Part shown: piece after piece, positions 54,089-62,547 of the stretch
Position numbering within the stretch: position 1 is the stretch's first letter
Layout of the letters: the number at the start of each line of letters is the position of its first letter
Assembly (NCBI RefSeq): GCF_024169245.1
Contig: NZ_JALJWP010000001.1
Coordinates: 3,659,501 to 3,723,500 of the forward strand
Direction: 5' to 3'
Length of the DNA stretch: 64,000 nucleotides
Origin: Pseudomonas koreensis
Lineage (GTDB): Bacteria; Pseudomonadota; Gammaproteobacteria; Pseudomonadales; Pseudomonadaceae
Made by a program: the position numbers and the translations under genes
Notes under the pieces: model-generated
What the model was told of the DNA's origin: nothing
The model's input: the letters and a program-made list of their open reading frames with translations, nothing else
The model's database searches: none

Positions 54089-54799
54089 TCAATGGCCGGC
54101 GCTCTGGCCACCGTCGACATGCAGGATTTCGCCAGTGACGAACCTGGCGCTGTCGAGATAGAGGATCGCTTGCACGATGTCGTCGATTTCACCCATGTGG
54201 CCGACCGGGTGCAGGCTGCCCAGCGCCTGATGGGTTTCCTCGGCGTGCATCGGCGTCTTGATGATGCCCGGCGATACCGCGTTGACCCGAATGCCGCGCT
54301 TGGCGTACTCGATAGCCAGGGATTTGGTCGCCGCGTTGATACCGCCCTTGGTCAGCGATGCCAATACCGAAGGCACGCCATCAACCGCATGATCGACCAG
54401 ACTGGTGGTCACGCTGACGACGTGGCCGCTGCCGTGTTTTTCCATCTCGCCGATGGCCAGTTGCGAGATATGAAAGAAGCCACTCATGTTGGTCGCCACG
54501 ACCTGGGCGTAGTCCGCCTGGCTGTAAGCGGTGAACGGCTTGGCCAGAAAGATCCCGGCATTGTTCACCAGCGTATCGACGCGACCGAACCGGGCCACTG
54601 CGGCGCGAATCACTCGCTCAGCGGTTTGTGGATCGGCGATGTCGCCAGCGACGGTCAGAACATCCGGGTCGCTCGACTCTTTGATCGAGCGCGAGGTTGC
54701 GACTACGTGATGGCCAAGGGCGCGAAAGCCTTCGACCAGACCTGCACCAATGCCTTGCGAGGCGCCGGTGATGACAACTACTTTTTTCGATGTGCTCAT
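54089..54799 (-). CDS. SDR-family protein lacking the usual YxxxK active site
   Basis: This 236-residue protein has the SDR cofactor motif TGASQGIG (11-18), NNAG (79-82) and the C-terminal HVDGGQSAGH. In the active-site region it reads LASLTKGG: Lys151 is present but the Tyr four residues before it is Ala147, and no other YxxxK is found. ATG 54799 (MSTSKK) has a good ribosome site, AGAGGAAA. This may be a subfamily trait rather than a mutation, as the rest looks intact. Function unknown; it neighbours lysR on the same strand. Confidence 0.83.
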   Translation of the reverse strand: MSTSKKVVVITGASQGIGAGLVEGFRALGHHVVATSRSIKESSDPDVLTVAGDIADPQTAERVIRAAVARFGRVDTLVNNAGIFLAKPFTAYSQADYAQVVATNMSGFFHISQLAIGEMEKHGSGHVVSVTTSLVDHAVDGVPSVLASLTKGGINAATKSLAIEYAKRGIRVNAVSPGIIKTPMHAEETHQALGSLHPVGHMGEIDDIVQAILYLDSARFVTGEILHVDGGQSAGH

Positions 54800-54934
54800 G
54801 ATGATTTCCTCTGTCGCTGGCCCGTCGGGATGGCGGGTGGCTGTTGGAGAGGACTTTAGGAAGTTGCGAGGAGTTGATAAATGGGGGCGCAGGTACTTCA
54901 TTTGTACTTCGGTGTATCTAATCGGGGATGCGTT

Positions 54935-55025
54935 TGTAGGAGTGAGCCTGCTCGCGATGGCGTCATTTCAATCGATAAAAAACGTTGGCTGACATGACGC
55001 TATCGCGAGCAGGCTCACTCCTACA
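54935..55025. repeat. REP doublet (REPIN) just upstream of ycaC copy 3
   Basis: Inverted TGTAGGAGTGAGCCTGCTCG and CGAGCAGGCTCACTCCTACA arms. It ends 14 bp before the start of the third ycaC cassette. The 364-bp gap from 54800 to 55163 otherwise holds only the SDR upstream region and the cassette leader. Confidence 0.92.
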
Positions 55026-55163
55026 GGAGGCATCTTTCGATTGTCCTGTTTGAGTGGACGGTGAAACGCTTTTCAGCCGATTTATCCCTTTGCTGTGCGT
55101 CAGTAATCTGTACCCAACTTGAACGCAACAACAAAACTTCAAACTTGAAAAGGGACGCACACC

Positions 55164-55793
55164 ATGACCACTCCAACCTACAACCGCCTGAACAAAGACG
55201 ACGCTATCGTGCTGCTGGTTGACCACCAGACCGGTTTGATCTCGCTGGTGCAGGACTTCTCGCCGAACGAGTTCAAGAACAACGTGCTGGCGCTGGCGGA
55301 TCTGGCCAAGTTCTTCAACCTGCCAACGATCCTCACCACCAGCTTCGAACAAGGCCCGAACGGCCCGCTGGTACCGGAGCTGAAAGAGATGTTCCCGGAC
55401 GCGCCATACATCGCTCGTCCAGGCCAGATCAACGCCTGGGACAACGAAGACTTCGTCAAGGCGATCAAAGCCACCGGCCGTAAGCAGATCATCATTGCCG
55501 GTGTGGTAACGGATGTGTGTGTAGCGTTCCCGACCCTGTCGGCGCTGGCGGAAGGTTTTGATGTGTTTGTGGTGACTGACGCTTCCGGCACCTTCAACAC
55601 CACCGTGCAGCAAGCCGCATGGAGCCGCATGACCCAGGCCGGCGCACAAATGATGAACTGGTTCTCTGTGGCCTGTGAGCTGCATCGCGACTGGCGCAAC
55701 GACATCGAAGGCCTGGGCAATCTGCTGTCGCAGCGCATCCCCAACTACCGCAACCTGATGAACAGCTACTCGGCGCTGACGCAGCAGAAGTAA
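55164..55793 (+). CDS. ycaC: YcaC-like isochorismatase-superfamily cysteine hydrolase, copy 3
   Basis: This 209-residue protein is the same as copy 1 except Asn for Asp at residue 52 (KFFNLP), which is the residue in E. coli YcaC as I recall it. Asp20, Arg85 and Cys119 are kept. It stops with TAA instead of TGA. Silent third-base changes are spread along the gene while the protein is nearly unchanged, showing selection for function in all copies or repeated gene conversion. Confidence 0.9.
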   Translation: MTTPTYNRLNKDDAIVLLVDHQTGLISLVQDFSPNEFKNNVLALADLAKFFNLPTILTTSFEQGPNGPLVPELKEMFPDAPYIARPGQINAWDNEDFVKAIKATGRKQIIIAGVVTDVCVAFPTLSALAEGFDVFVVTDASGTFNTTVQQAAWSRMTQAGAQMMNWFSVACELHRDWRNDIEGLGNLLSQRIPNYRNLMNSYSALTQQK

Positions 55794-55806
55794 GACATCG
55801 CTAACT

Positions 55807-55834
55807 AAAAAGCCTGCTTTGAAAGCAGGCTTTT
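55807..55834 (+). terminator. Terminator after ycaC copy 3
   Basis: Same AAAAGCCTGC/GCAGGCTTTTT stem-loop with T run as after copies 1 and 2. Confidence 0.85.
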
Positions 55835-55862
55835 TGCGTTCGCGAAATGAAACACGGGCAAC

Positions 55863-55952
55863 TGTAGGAGCGAGCCTGCTCGCGATTGCGTCGGCACATT
55901 CAACATCTCCGTTGGCTGATGTACCGCTATCGCGAGCAGGCTCACTCCTACA
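55863..55952. repeat. REP doublet (REPIN) just downstream of ycaC copy 3
   Basis: Arms TGTAGGAGCGAGCCTGCTCG and CGAGCAGGCTCACTCCTACA, 28 bp past the terminator. Together with the doublet at 54935 it brackets the third cassette. Confidence 0.92.
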
Positions 55953-55988
55953 GGAGATCGCGTGTGGCCTGACGACACAGTCAACTGT

Positions 55989-56008
55989 GTGCGAGCCTGC
56001 TCGCGAAG
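55989..56008. repeat. Single REP element
   Basis: A lone GTGCGAGCCTGCTCGCGAAG core with no inverted partner nearby, just before the stop of the trmK-like gene (minus strand). Confidence 0.7.
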
Positions 56009-56020
56009 ACTGCGGCACAG

Positions 56021-56719
56021 TCACCCGAGCAATTCGCTGATCCACTGCACCTCTTGGCTGATCTCCCGTACTTTGGCCTGCGGCAGTGCCTGTTGCGCTT
56101 TCGTGATCTGGCCCAAGGTTTTCGTCCGCTGACTTAGCCGGCGTTGCCACTTTTGCATAAACGCCGCGCTGCGCGCCTGCAGATGCAGCGGTCCGAAAAA
56201 CAATTCCCTGGCATCGTAAGTCACCGGCTCAGAGGCTCGTTCGGCAACGATGATTTCGTAGTCGAAGCGGTTCTCGTGCAGCACCTCTTCACAGACGATC
56301 CGGTAGCCGTTGTCCATCAGCCACCGGCGCAACGCCTGCTCGCCGCCGTTGGGCTGCAGAATCAGCCGTTCGTGGCCATTGAGGTGGGCTTTACCGCTCT
56401 GGAAAATATCGCGAATTGTTTCGCCACCCATGCCACACAGGGTGATGGCGGTGATCGCATCGTCAGGTCTGATCGCCGCCAGACCGTCGGCCAGGCGCAC
56501 GCTGATTTGTCCGTGCAGGTCGTGGTCATTGACGGTGCGTTGCGCCGCGTGGAACGGCGTCAAGGCGACCTCGCCAGCCACCGCCGCTGTAATCAGGCCA
56601 CGGCGTATCAGGGCAACCGGCAGGTAAGCATGATCGGAGCCGATATCGGCCAGCCGTGCGCCGAGCGGCACGTGGGCGGCGACCCGTTCAAGGCGCATGG
56701 ACAATGTCTGTTGGTTCAA
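56021..56719 (-). CDS. TrmK-family tRNA (adenine-N1)-methyltransferase
   Basis: This 232-residue SAM-dependent methyltransferase has the motif ADIGSDHAYLPVAL (motif I) and GMGGETI, typical of TrmK (m1A22 of tRNA in Gram-positives); the Pseudomonas homologues are annotated the same way, but their substrate is less sure. I chose TTG 56719 (reads as NQQTLSMRLERVAAHVP), with AGGGG upstream, since the N-terminus then matches the family; ATG 56698 is the alternative. The frame is open to 56788 without family resemblance. Confidence 0.82.
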   Translation of the reverse strand: MNQQTLSMRLERVAAHVPLGARLADIGSDHAYLPVALIRRGLITAAVAGEVALTPFHAAQRTVNDHDLHGQISVRLADGLAAIRPDDAITAITLCGMGGETIRDIFQSGKAHLNGHERLILQPNGGEQALRRWLMDNGYRIVCEEVLHENRFDYEIIVAERASEPVTYDARELFFGPLHLQARSAAFMQKWQRRLSQRTKTLGQITKAQQALPQAKVREISQEVQWISELLG

Positions 56720-56849
56720 CGGCGACCCCTGTTCACCCAGTGGTGGAAAAAGGGGTGCGACTCTGGCGAGCAACGCGGGCGCTGTCAAATAGCGCCGATG
56801 GAGTCCCTCGATCCATCGGCAGCACAGCGCTGCCGATGGCTGCTTGCGC

Positions 56850-57899
56850 TTAGCGGGCGAGGGTTGCGTTGTCGATGACGAAGCGGTATTTCACGTCGCC
56901 CTTGAGCATGCGTTCGTAGGACTCATTGATCTGATCGGCACGGATCAGTTCGATGTCGGACACGATGCCGTGCTCGGCGCAGAAATCCAGCATTTCCTGG
57001 GTTTCAGGGATGCCGCCGATCATCGAACCGGCGATGGTGCGACGTTTCATGATCAGGTTGAACACGTTCGGTGATGGGTGCGGCGAGGCGGGCGCGCCGA
57101 CCAGGGTCAAGGCGCCGTCGCGCTTGAGCAGGACGAGGAAGGCGTCGAGATCGTGCGGCGCGGCGACGGTATTGAGGATCATGTCGAAGCTCTTGGCATG
57201 TGCCGCCATTTCTTCGGCATTGCGCGACACCACCACTTCGTCTGCGCCCAGCGCCTTGGCCGCTTCGCGCTTGGATTCGGAGGTGGTGAAGGCGACGACA
57301 TGGGCGCCCATGGCGTGGGCCAGTTTGATGCCCATGTGACCAAGGCCACCGATGCCGACCACGCCGACTTTCTTGCCGGGGCCGGCGTTCCACTGACGCA
57401 GCGGCGAGTACGTGGTGATGCCGGCGCAGAGTAGCGGCGCGACGGCGGCCAGTTGCGCCTCGGGATGACGGATGCGCAATACATAGCGCTCATGCACGAC
57501 GATGTTTTGCGAGTAACCGCCGAGGGTCCAGCCCGGTGCGTCCGGGGTCGGGAAGTTGTAAGTGCCGATCATGCCGTCGCAGTAGTTTTCCAGACCGGAC
57601 TCGCAGTCAGCGCAGTGTTTGCAGCTGTCGACAATGCAACCGACACCGACCAGATCGCCGACCTTGTAATCTTTGACATGATCGCCGACCGCCGAGACGC
57701 GGCCGACGATTTCGTGGCCGGGCACGCAGGGGAATTGCGTGCCAGCCCACTCCGCGCGCACCTGGTGCAGGTCGGAATGGCAAATGCCGCAGAAGGCGAT
57801 ATCGATCTGCACGTCATGCGCCGCCGGGGCGCGACGGTTGATCTGCATGGGCTCAAGGGGTTTGTCGCCAGCGTGGGCGCCGTAGGCTTGTACAAGCAT
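56850..57899 (-). CDS. Zinc-dependent alcohol dehydrogenase (YahK/CAD-like)
   Basis: This 349-residue medium-chain dehydrogenase has catalytic zinc ligands Cys40 (CGICHSD), His62-Glu63 (PGHE) and a Cys near 158 (LLCAG), a structural zinc knot Cys93, 96, 99, 107, and the nucleotide-binding GIGGLGHMG. It belongs to the group of NADP-dependent aldehyde reductases (YahK, cinnamyl alcohol dehydrogenase-like) with broad substrates. ATG 57899 is preferred, with GGAGG 8 bases upstream; the ATG at 57914 includes that ribosome site. A palindrome at 57964 may be its operator. Confidence 0.9.
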   Translation of the reverse strand: MLVQAYGAHAGDKPLEPMQINRRAPAAHDVQIDIAFCGICHSDLHQVRAEWAGTQFPCVPGHEIVGRVSAVGDHVKDYKVGDLVGVGCIVDSCKHCADCESGLENYCDGMIGTYNFPTPDAPGWTLGGYSQNIVVHERYVLRIRHPEAQLAAVAPLLCAGITTYSPLRQWNAGPGKKVGVVGIGGLGHMGIKLAHAMGAHVVAFTTSESKREAAKALGADEVVVSRNAEEMAAHAKSFDMILNTVAAPHDLDAFLVLLKRDGALTLVGAPASPHPSPNVFNLIMKRRTIAGSMIGGIPETQEMLDFCAEHGIVSDIELIRADQINESYERMLKGDVKYRFVIDNATLAR

Positions 57900-57963
57900 G
57901 TGAGCATCCTCCATGGGGTAGTCGGACGCCCATTGTTGCGCTTGGGTCCGAGGGCGAAGTAGT

Positions 57964-57980
57964 GCATTTCTGTGAAATGC
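57964..57980. promoter_or_regulatory. Palindrome upstream of the alcohol dehydrogenase gene
   Basis: GCATTTC-TGT-GAAATGC is a perfect 7-bp inverted repeat 65 bp upstream of the dehydrogenase start. It could be an operator; no -35/-10 pair is clear. Confidence 0.35.
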
Positions 57981-58010
57981 TTGCCTGATTCTGCCGCTGA
58001 TTGCAGAACC

Positions 58011-58041
58011 AAAAGGCAGCCGTATTGCGCCGGCTGCCTTT
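58011..58041. terminator. Terminator of the small acidic gene
   Basis: AAAGGCAGCCG-TATTGCGC-CGGCTGCCTTT forms an 11-bp stem with A and T ends, directly after the stop of the minus-strand gene at 58048. Confidence 0.8.
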
Positions 58042-58047
58042 CAGGGC

Positions 58048-58275
58048 TCAACGCGGATTGGGCTGATCGTCCATCTCGGCGTTATCGGTTTCCTGACGTA
58101 CACGCTCGGGATCCAGCCCGGTATCGTCATCATCCAGCGGGATTTCGCCTTCGTTGTCGGGCAGTTCGTCGATGCCGCGCTCCTTCATCGGATCGACCTC
58201 GGTACGCCCCGGACTCAGCGGGTCGGGCCTGGTTGGGAGCGGATCGTCACCTTGCTTGCCTTGGTCGTTGTTCAT
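58048..58275 (-). CDS. Small acidic hypothetical protein
   Basis: This 75-residue, strongly acidic, Pro- and Asp-rich protein (DELPDNEGEIPLDDDDTG) is predicted disordered. GAGGTG precedes ATG 58275, and a clear terminator follows, which supports a real gene. No domain is recognised. It is similar in composition to the protein at 47384-47584. Confidence 0.65.
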   Translation of the reverse strand: MNNDQGKQGDDPLPTRPDPLSPGRTEVDPMKERGIDELPDNEGEIPLDDDDTGLDPERVRQETDNAEMDDQPNPR

Positions 58276-58440
58276 CTCACACCTCGCTATAGCCGTTTTC
58301 TACGGCGTGTGCAGGTTGGAGGTGTGGGCGATTTTCGCCGTTCGATTTTTTTGCCTGCCTTCGGTCGCCTCGCAAAAAAGCGGAATTTCTCCGACGCGTG
58401 CGGCTCCATACACCAACAAGCCAGAGGCGAGGAGGCAATG

Positions 58441-58650
58441 ATGAGCAGCTCATTCAAGGTCGGTGACGCGGTGCGCTGGAATTCCGAGGCCGGCGAGATT
58501 CACGGCAAAGTGGTCAAGGTGCACACCCGAGATATCGAGTTCATGGGCCGCCACCGCCCGGCCTCGAAAGATGCGCCGCAGTACGAGGTCAAGAGCGACA
58601 AGACCGGCCACTTGGCCATGCATCACGGCGACGCGCTGAGGCACGCTTAA
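58441..58650 (+). CDS. DUF2945 (Tudor-like, hypervirulence-associated) small protein
   Basis: This 69-residue protein has the sequence pattern of DUF2945 (FKVGDAVRWNSEAGEIHGKVVK, YEVKSDKTGHLAMHHGDAL). Function unknown; the name derives from a family in fungi and bacteria. ATG 58441 is chosen over ATG 58438 because GGAGG then has 5-base spacing. Its last bases overlap the stop of the converging oxidoreductase gene. Confidence 0.8.
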   Translation: MSSSFKVGDAVRWNSEAGEIHGKVVKVHTRDIEFMGRHRPASKDAPQYEVKSDKTGHLAMHHGDALRHA

Positions 58651-59900
58651 AAACGTCCCAGTCGGTAGGGCTCGATGTCCGGCAACGACACGGTGGCGCC
58701 TGAGATCATCTGCCCGATCATCTCCGCTGTGACCGCCGCCTGGGTCAGCCCCAGATGTTGGTGACCGAAAGCAAGCAACACCTTGCCATCGCAGACCTGA
58801 TCGATTACTGGCAGCGAATCCGGCAGCGACGGGCGAAAGCCCATCCACGGTGTTGCGCCATCAGCGTTCAGGTCATGGCGAAACAGGCCTTGGCTCAAAC
58901 GCTGCAACTGCCAGGCGCGCGCCATGTTCGCTGGCTGCGCCAGCCCGGCGAACTCGACCGTGCCGGCCAGGCGCAGGCCCTCATTCATTGGCGTCATGAT
59001 GAACTTGCGCTCCAGCGAGGTGACAGGGAAGGGCAGGCGATCATGCTCGTGCGGCAGCATCAGGTGATAGCCGCGTTCAGTGTCCAGCGGCACCTGCGTG
59101 CCAGTCAGCGCGGCGGTGAGTTTCGCCGAATGCGCACCGCAGGCCAGTAACACGCGGCTGGCCGTCATACCGCCGTTGCCCGTCACCAATAAAACCCCGT
59201 TTTCCTGCACGTAGCCGCCCTGAACCTGCTGCTTTAGAAAACTCACGCCGCTGCTGCGAGCCGCCTCGACCAGCGCACACACCACCCGATACGGGTCGAG
59301 AAAATGCCCGGTGCGCGGGAAAAACAGTCCGCCCTGAAGCTGCTCGCTGAGCTGCGGCGCCGTCTCGCGGATCGCCCCGGCCTGCCAGTAATCCACCGGC
59401 ACTTGCTGATGCTTCAGGCGAGCCTGCAAGGCTTCGATGGCCTGCCGGGATTCAGGCTTTTCAAACACCAGCAACGAGCCGTCAACCTTGAGCAGATCCG
59501 GGCGCTGGATATCACTCAGCAAGCGTTGCCACGCGTCGAGGCTGCTTTCGTTGAGCGCGCGCAAGCCGGCGACGGTTTTCTGAAAAGGCTCAGGCCGCAG
59601 ATTCAGCAGCAAGCGGGTGAACCACGGCAGGGCGCGTGGCAGGTATTTCCAGTCCAGACGCAGCGGCCCCATCGGGTCCATCAGCATGGCTGGCAAGCGC
59701 TTGAGGATCGACACGTCAGCGATTGGGAATACCTGCTCGGTGGCCAGATGCCCGGCGTTGCCGAACGAAGCGCCATGCCCCGGGTCCTGCTGATCGATGA
59801 CCACCACGCGCAAACCCTGGCGCGCCAGACGCAGCGCGCAAGCGACGCCGATGATCCCCGCGCCGACTACGGCGATGTCGTGCGACGGGTTATTCGTCAT
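58647..59900 (-). CDS. FAD-dependent D-amino-acid dehydrogenase, probably D-hydroxyproline dehydrogenase
   Basis: This 417-residue DadA/DAO-family flavoprotein has an N-terminal dinucleotide-binding motif ([19 protein letters not shown], about residues 10-28) and a C-terminal FAD segment ([18 protein letters not shown]). In the 4-hydroxyproline pathway, cis-4-hydroxy-D-proline is oxidised to pyrroline-4-hydroxy-2-carboxylate, and this is the only such oxidase in the operon. It therefore seems to be the single-subunit type known in P. putida rather than the LhpBEF complex of P. aeruginosa. It overlaps the upstream aldehyde dehydrogenase gene by 11 bases and is the last gene of the operon. Confidence 0.87.
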   Translation of the reverse strand: MTNNPSHDIAVVGAGIIGVACALRLARQGLRVVVIDQQDPGHGASFGNAGHLATEQVFPIADVSILKRLPAMLMDPMGPLRLDWKYLPRALPWFTRLLLNLRPEPFQKTVAGLRALNESSLDAWQRLLSDIQRPDLLKVDGSLLVFEKPESRQAIEALQARLKHQQVPVDYWQAGAIRETAPQLSEQLQGGLFFPRTGHFLDPYRVVCALVEAARSSGVSFLKQQVQGGYVQENGVLLVTGNGGMTASRVLLACGAHSAKLTAALTGTQVPLDTERGYHLMLPHEHDRLPFPVTSLERKFIMTPMNEGLRLAGTVEFAGLAQPANMARAWQLQRLSQGLFRHDLNADGATPWMGFRPSLPDSLPVIDQVCDGKVLLAFGHQHLGLTQAAVTAEMIGQMISGATVSLPDIEPYRLGRF

Positions 59901-61482
59901 GGCGTGTCGTTTCCCGTTGACCATCGAGCAGCCGCCGCAGGTGCAGCGGGTTGGCCTGTTGCAGCGCCGTCGGCAGCAAGCTGTCGGGGAAATCCTGATA
60001 GCACACCGGCCGCAGGAAACGCAGGATCGCCGCGGTGCCCACCGAGGTGCTGCGCGCATCCGAGGTCGCCGGGTAAGGCCCGCCATGGACCATCGCCTCG
60101 CAGACTTCCACGCCGGTCGGCCAGCCGTTGACCAGCAGGCGCCCGGCCTTGCGCTCCAGGGTTGGCAACAACGCGCGCGCCAGTGCAAGGTCGGCGTCGT
60201 CCATGTGCAGGGTCGCGGTCAGTTGGCCTTCAAGGTGTGCGCAGACCTGACGGATTTCTTCGTCGCTGCTGCATTGCACGATCAGCGATGCAGCGCCGAA
60301 GACCTCAGCCTGCAAACGCTGATCGGCAAGAAAATCCGCCGCCTCGGCGCTGAACACCTGTGCCTGACATTGATTCGGGCCGTTGCCGATCTCTCCAGCC
60401 GCCACGGCGCGTGCACGGGGATTGTCTCGCAACGCCGTCACGCCTGCTTGGTAAGCGCTGAAGATGCCGGGCGTCAGCATGGTTTGCGCCGGACTGCTTG
60501 TGATCAGCTTTGCAACGGCGCCGAGAAACCCGTCAAGTGCCGGGCCTTTGCAGGCAATCAGCAACCCTGGGTTGGTGCAGAACTGCCCGCCGCCCAGTGT
60601 CAGCGACGCGACAAAACCTTCGGCCAACGCCTGCGCCCGATTTTGCAGAGCGGCGGGGAACAGCAAGACCGGGTTGATCGAGCTCATTTCCGCATACACC
60701 GGAATCGGCTCCGGGCGCGCCTGCGCGGCTTTCATCAAGGCCAGCCCGCCGGTGCGCGAGCCGGTGAAACCAACGGCTTTGATGCGCCAGTCGCTTACCA
60801 GTGCGATACCCACTTCGTAGCCCGAATCGAACAACAACGAAAACACGCCCTCAGGCAAACCGCATTCTTTCACCGCTTGCGCCACTGCGCGGCCGATCAG
60901 TTCGCTGGTGCCGGGATGCGCGCTGTGCGCCTTGACGATCACCGGGCAACCGGCCGCCAGTGCCGCAGCGGTATCGCCACCGGCCACGGAAAATGCCAGC
61001 GGGAAGTTGCTCGCCCCAAACACCGCGACCGGCCCCAAGGCAATCTGCCGCTGGCGCAGGTCCGAACGCGGCGAAGGTTGGCGCTGCGGTTGCGCAGTGT
61101 CGACACGTACGTCCAGCCATTCACCGGCGCGCACCGTGCGGGCGAATAGGCGCAGTTGCGAGCAGGTGCGGCCGCGTTCGCCCTGGAGGCGTGCACGGGG
61201 CAAACCGGTTTCGGCGTGGGCGCGTTCGATCAGTTCATCGCCGAGGCTTTCGATGTGCTCGGCAATGCTTTCGAGAAATTCGCCACGGGCGCTCAGGCTG
61301 GTTTCGCGGTATTCGTCTTGTGCTGCCCAGGCCAGCGCGCAGGCCTGTTCCACCTGTTCGGCTGACGCCCCGGTGTACTGCGGTTCAAGTGCCTGGTTGG
61401 TCGCCGGATTGATCCCGCGAAAGGCTGGACGATGGCCCGCCACGGAGTGTTGGCCGATCAGCATGTTGCCCGTCAGAGTCAT
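59890..61482 (-). CDS. 2-oxoglutarate semialdehyde (2,5-dioxovalerate) dehydrogenase
   Basis: This 530-residue aldehyde dehydrogenase has catalytic Cys302 ([10 protein letters not shown]), general base Glu265 ([10 protein letters not shown]) and the NADP-binding region [10 protein letters not shown] (155-164). Length and motifs fit the alpha-ketoglutarate semialdehyde dehydrogenase group, the last step of hydroxyproline breakdown, giving 2-oxoglutarate for the TCA cycle. ATG 61482 has an AGGAAG ribosome site. It lies between the deaminase and the FAD dehydrogenase in the operon. Confidence 0.9.
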   Translation of the reverse strand: MTLTGNMLIGQHSVAGHRPAFRGINPATNQALEPQYTGASAEQVEQACALAWAAQDEYRETSLSARGEFLESIAEHIESLGDELIERAHAETGLPRARLQGERGRTCSQLRLFARTVRAGEWLDVRVDTAQPQRQPSPRSDLRQRQIALGPVAVFGASNFPLAFSVAGGDTAAALAAGCPVIVKAHSAHPGTSELIGRAVAQAVKECGLPEGVFSLLFDSGYEVGIALVSDWRIKAVGFTGSRTGGLALMKAAQARPEPIPVYAEMSSINPVLLFPAALQNRAQALAEGFVASLTLGGGQFCTNPGLLIACKGPALDGFLGAVAKLITSSPAQTMLTPGIFSAYQAGVTALRDNPRARAVAAGEIGNGPNQCQAQVFSAEAADFLADQRLQAEVFGAASLIVQCSSDEEIRQVCAHLEGQLTATLHMDDADLALARALLPTLERKAGRLLVNGWPTGVEVCEAMVHGGPYPATSDARSTSVGTAAILRFLRPVCYQDFPDSLLPTALQQANPLHLRRLLDGQRETTRHDE

Positions 61483-61545
61483 GGTGTCTTCCTGTGAAAT
61501 GAGCGAGGCCTGCCGCGAATCGTGATGGCTCGCGGCAGGTGGCGG

Positions 61546-62493
61546 TCAGGCGAAGTTCTGCTCGGCGGACCAGTTCTCGTACCAGTGACGGAACAGCGAA
61601 TACTGCTTCTCGGCATAGCGCCGTTGCGAGTCGCTCAGCACATCGGTTTCATTGAAGTGCAGGGTGTATTCCTTGTCGCCGTTGAGCACCATCAGGTGCT
61701 TGTAATAGAGCACCAGATCGCAACCCTCATCGAACGACGACAACACCGCGAGCGCCGACTCCAGCTCCCGCGCCTGCCGGCGGGCCTTGGCATCGCCTTG
61801 CGCGGCCTGCTTGCTCAGCGCAACCAGTTGCAGCACTTCGCGGGGCAGGGCGTTGCCGATGCCGGTGATGGCGCCGGTGGCGTTGCAGTTGACGAAACCG
61901 TGCACCACTTGCGTGTCGACGCCGACCATCAACGTCACGTCGTCATCCTTGGAGGTGATGTTCTCGGCCGCGTAGCGCAGGTCCGCGCCGCCGCCGAATT
62001 CCTTGAAGCCGATCAGGTTCGGGTATTCACGACGCAGTTCGAAAAACAGCTCGGCGCGGGTGGCGAAGCCGTAGTAAGGGCTGTTGTAGATCACCGCTGG
62101 CAGCTTCGGCGCGGCTTGCAGGATGGCGGCGAAGTGCGCCTTTTGCGCGGTCGCCGAGGCGCCACGGGAGAGGACGCGCGGGATGACCATCAAGCCTTGC
62201 GCGCCGACTTTCGCCGCGTGCGCCGCGTGGGAAACCGCCTCACGGGAGTTCACCGCACCGGTCCCGACAATGGTCGGAATGCCGGCGGCGACCAGGCGTG
62301 CCACGCCTTCCTGGCGCTCGGCTTCGGTGAGCAGCGGCCAGTCGCCCATAGAGCCGCAATAGACCACGGCGCTCATGCCGATATCGATCAGCTCGCGACC
62401 CTTGGCCACCAGCGCATCGAAGTCCGGTTTGCGCTGGGCAGTGCACGGGGTCATCAGGGCCGGCATGCAACCGGTGAAGATGTTGTCGCTCAT
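61546..62493 (-). CDS. lhpC: Pyrroline-4-hydroxy-2-carboxylate deaminase (DapA/NAL family)
   Basis: This 315-residue class I aldolase-fold lyase has Schiff-base Lys164 (LIGFKEFGGG) and Tyr136 (VIYNSPY), as in the dihydrodipicolinate synthase family. The neighbouring epimerase and semialdehyde dehydrogenase identify it as the hydroxyproline-pathway deaminase that converts pyrroline-4-hydroxy-2-carboxylate to 2-oxoglutarate semialdehyde and ammonia. On sequence alone it could be any DapA-family member; the context decides. Confidence 0.88.
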   Translation of the reverse strand: MSDNIFTGCMPALMTPCTAQRKPDFDALVAKGRELIDIGMSAVVYCGSMGDWPLLTEAERQEGVARLVAAGIPTIVGTGAVNSREAVSHAAHAAKVGAQGLMVIPRVLSRGASATAQKAHFAAILQAAPKLPAVIYNSPYYGFATRAELFFELRREYPNLIGFKEFGGGADLRYAAENITSKDDDVTLMVGVDTQVVHGFVNCNATGAITGIGNALPREVLQLVALSKQAAQGDAKARRQARELESALAVLSSFDEGCDLVLYYKHLMVLNGDKEYTLHFNETDVLSDSQRRYAEKQYSLFRHWYENWSAEQNFA

Positions 62494-62547
62494 GGTTCAA
62501 CTCCTTGACATTTCGTTGGATTCGAGGTGGAAAATCGGCGTGGTGGC

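Larger units (their letters stand above)
55040..55834 (+). repeat. ycaC cassette, direct repeat copy 3
   Basis: Third copy of the repeat described at 44598, same orientation, about 7.8 kb past copy 2. It has the same leader, palindrome and terminator. It shows more silent changes in the gene than copies 1 and 2 show between them, so it is the most diverged of the three. Confidence 0.9.

Noticed and set aside
44722..55793. Isochorismatase genes as part of a siderophore pathway
   Set aside because: Sequence follows YcaC and not EntB/PhzD, and there is no isochorismate synthase or siderophore gene nearby.
44598..55834. Composite transposon made of the ycaC repeats
   Set aside because: No transposase, terminal inverted repeats or target-site duplications were seen at the repeat ends; kept only as a recombination hypothesis.
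54935..55952. CRISPR-like array formed by repeated GAGCCTGCTCGCGA elements
   Set aside because: The elements are inverted pairs with irregular spacing, typical of REP doublets, with no cas genes.
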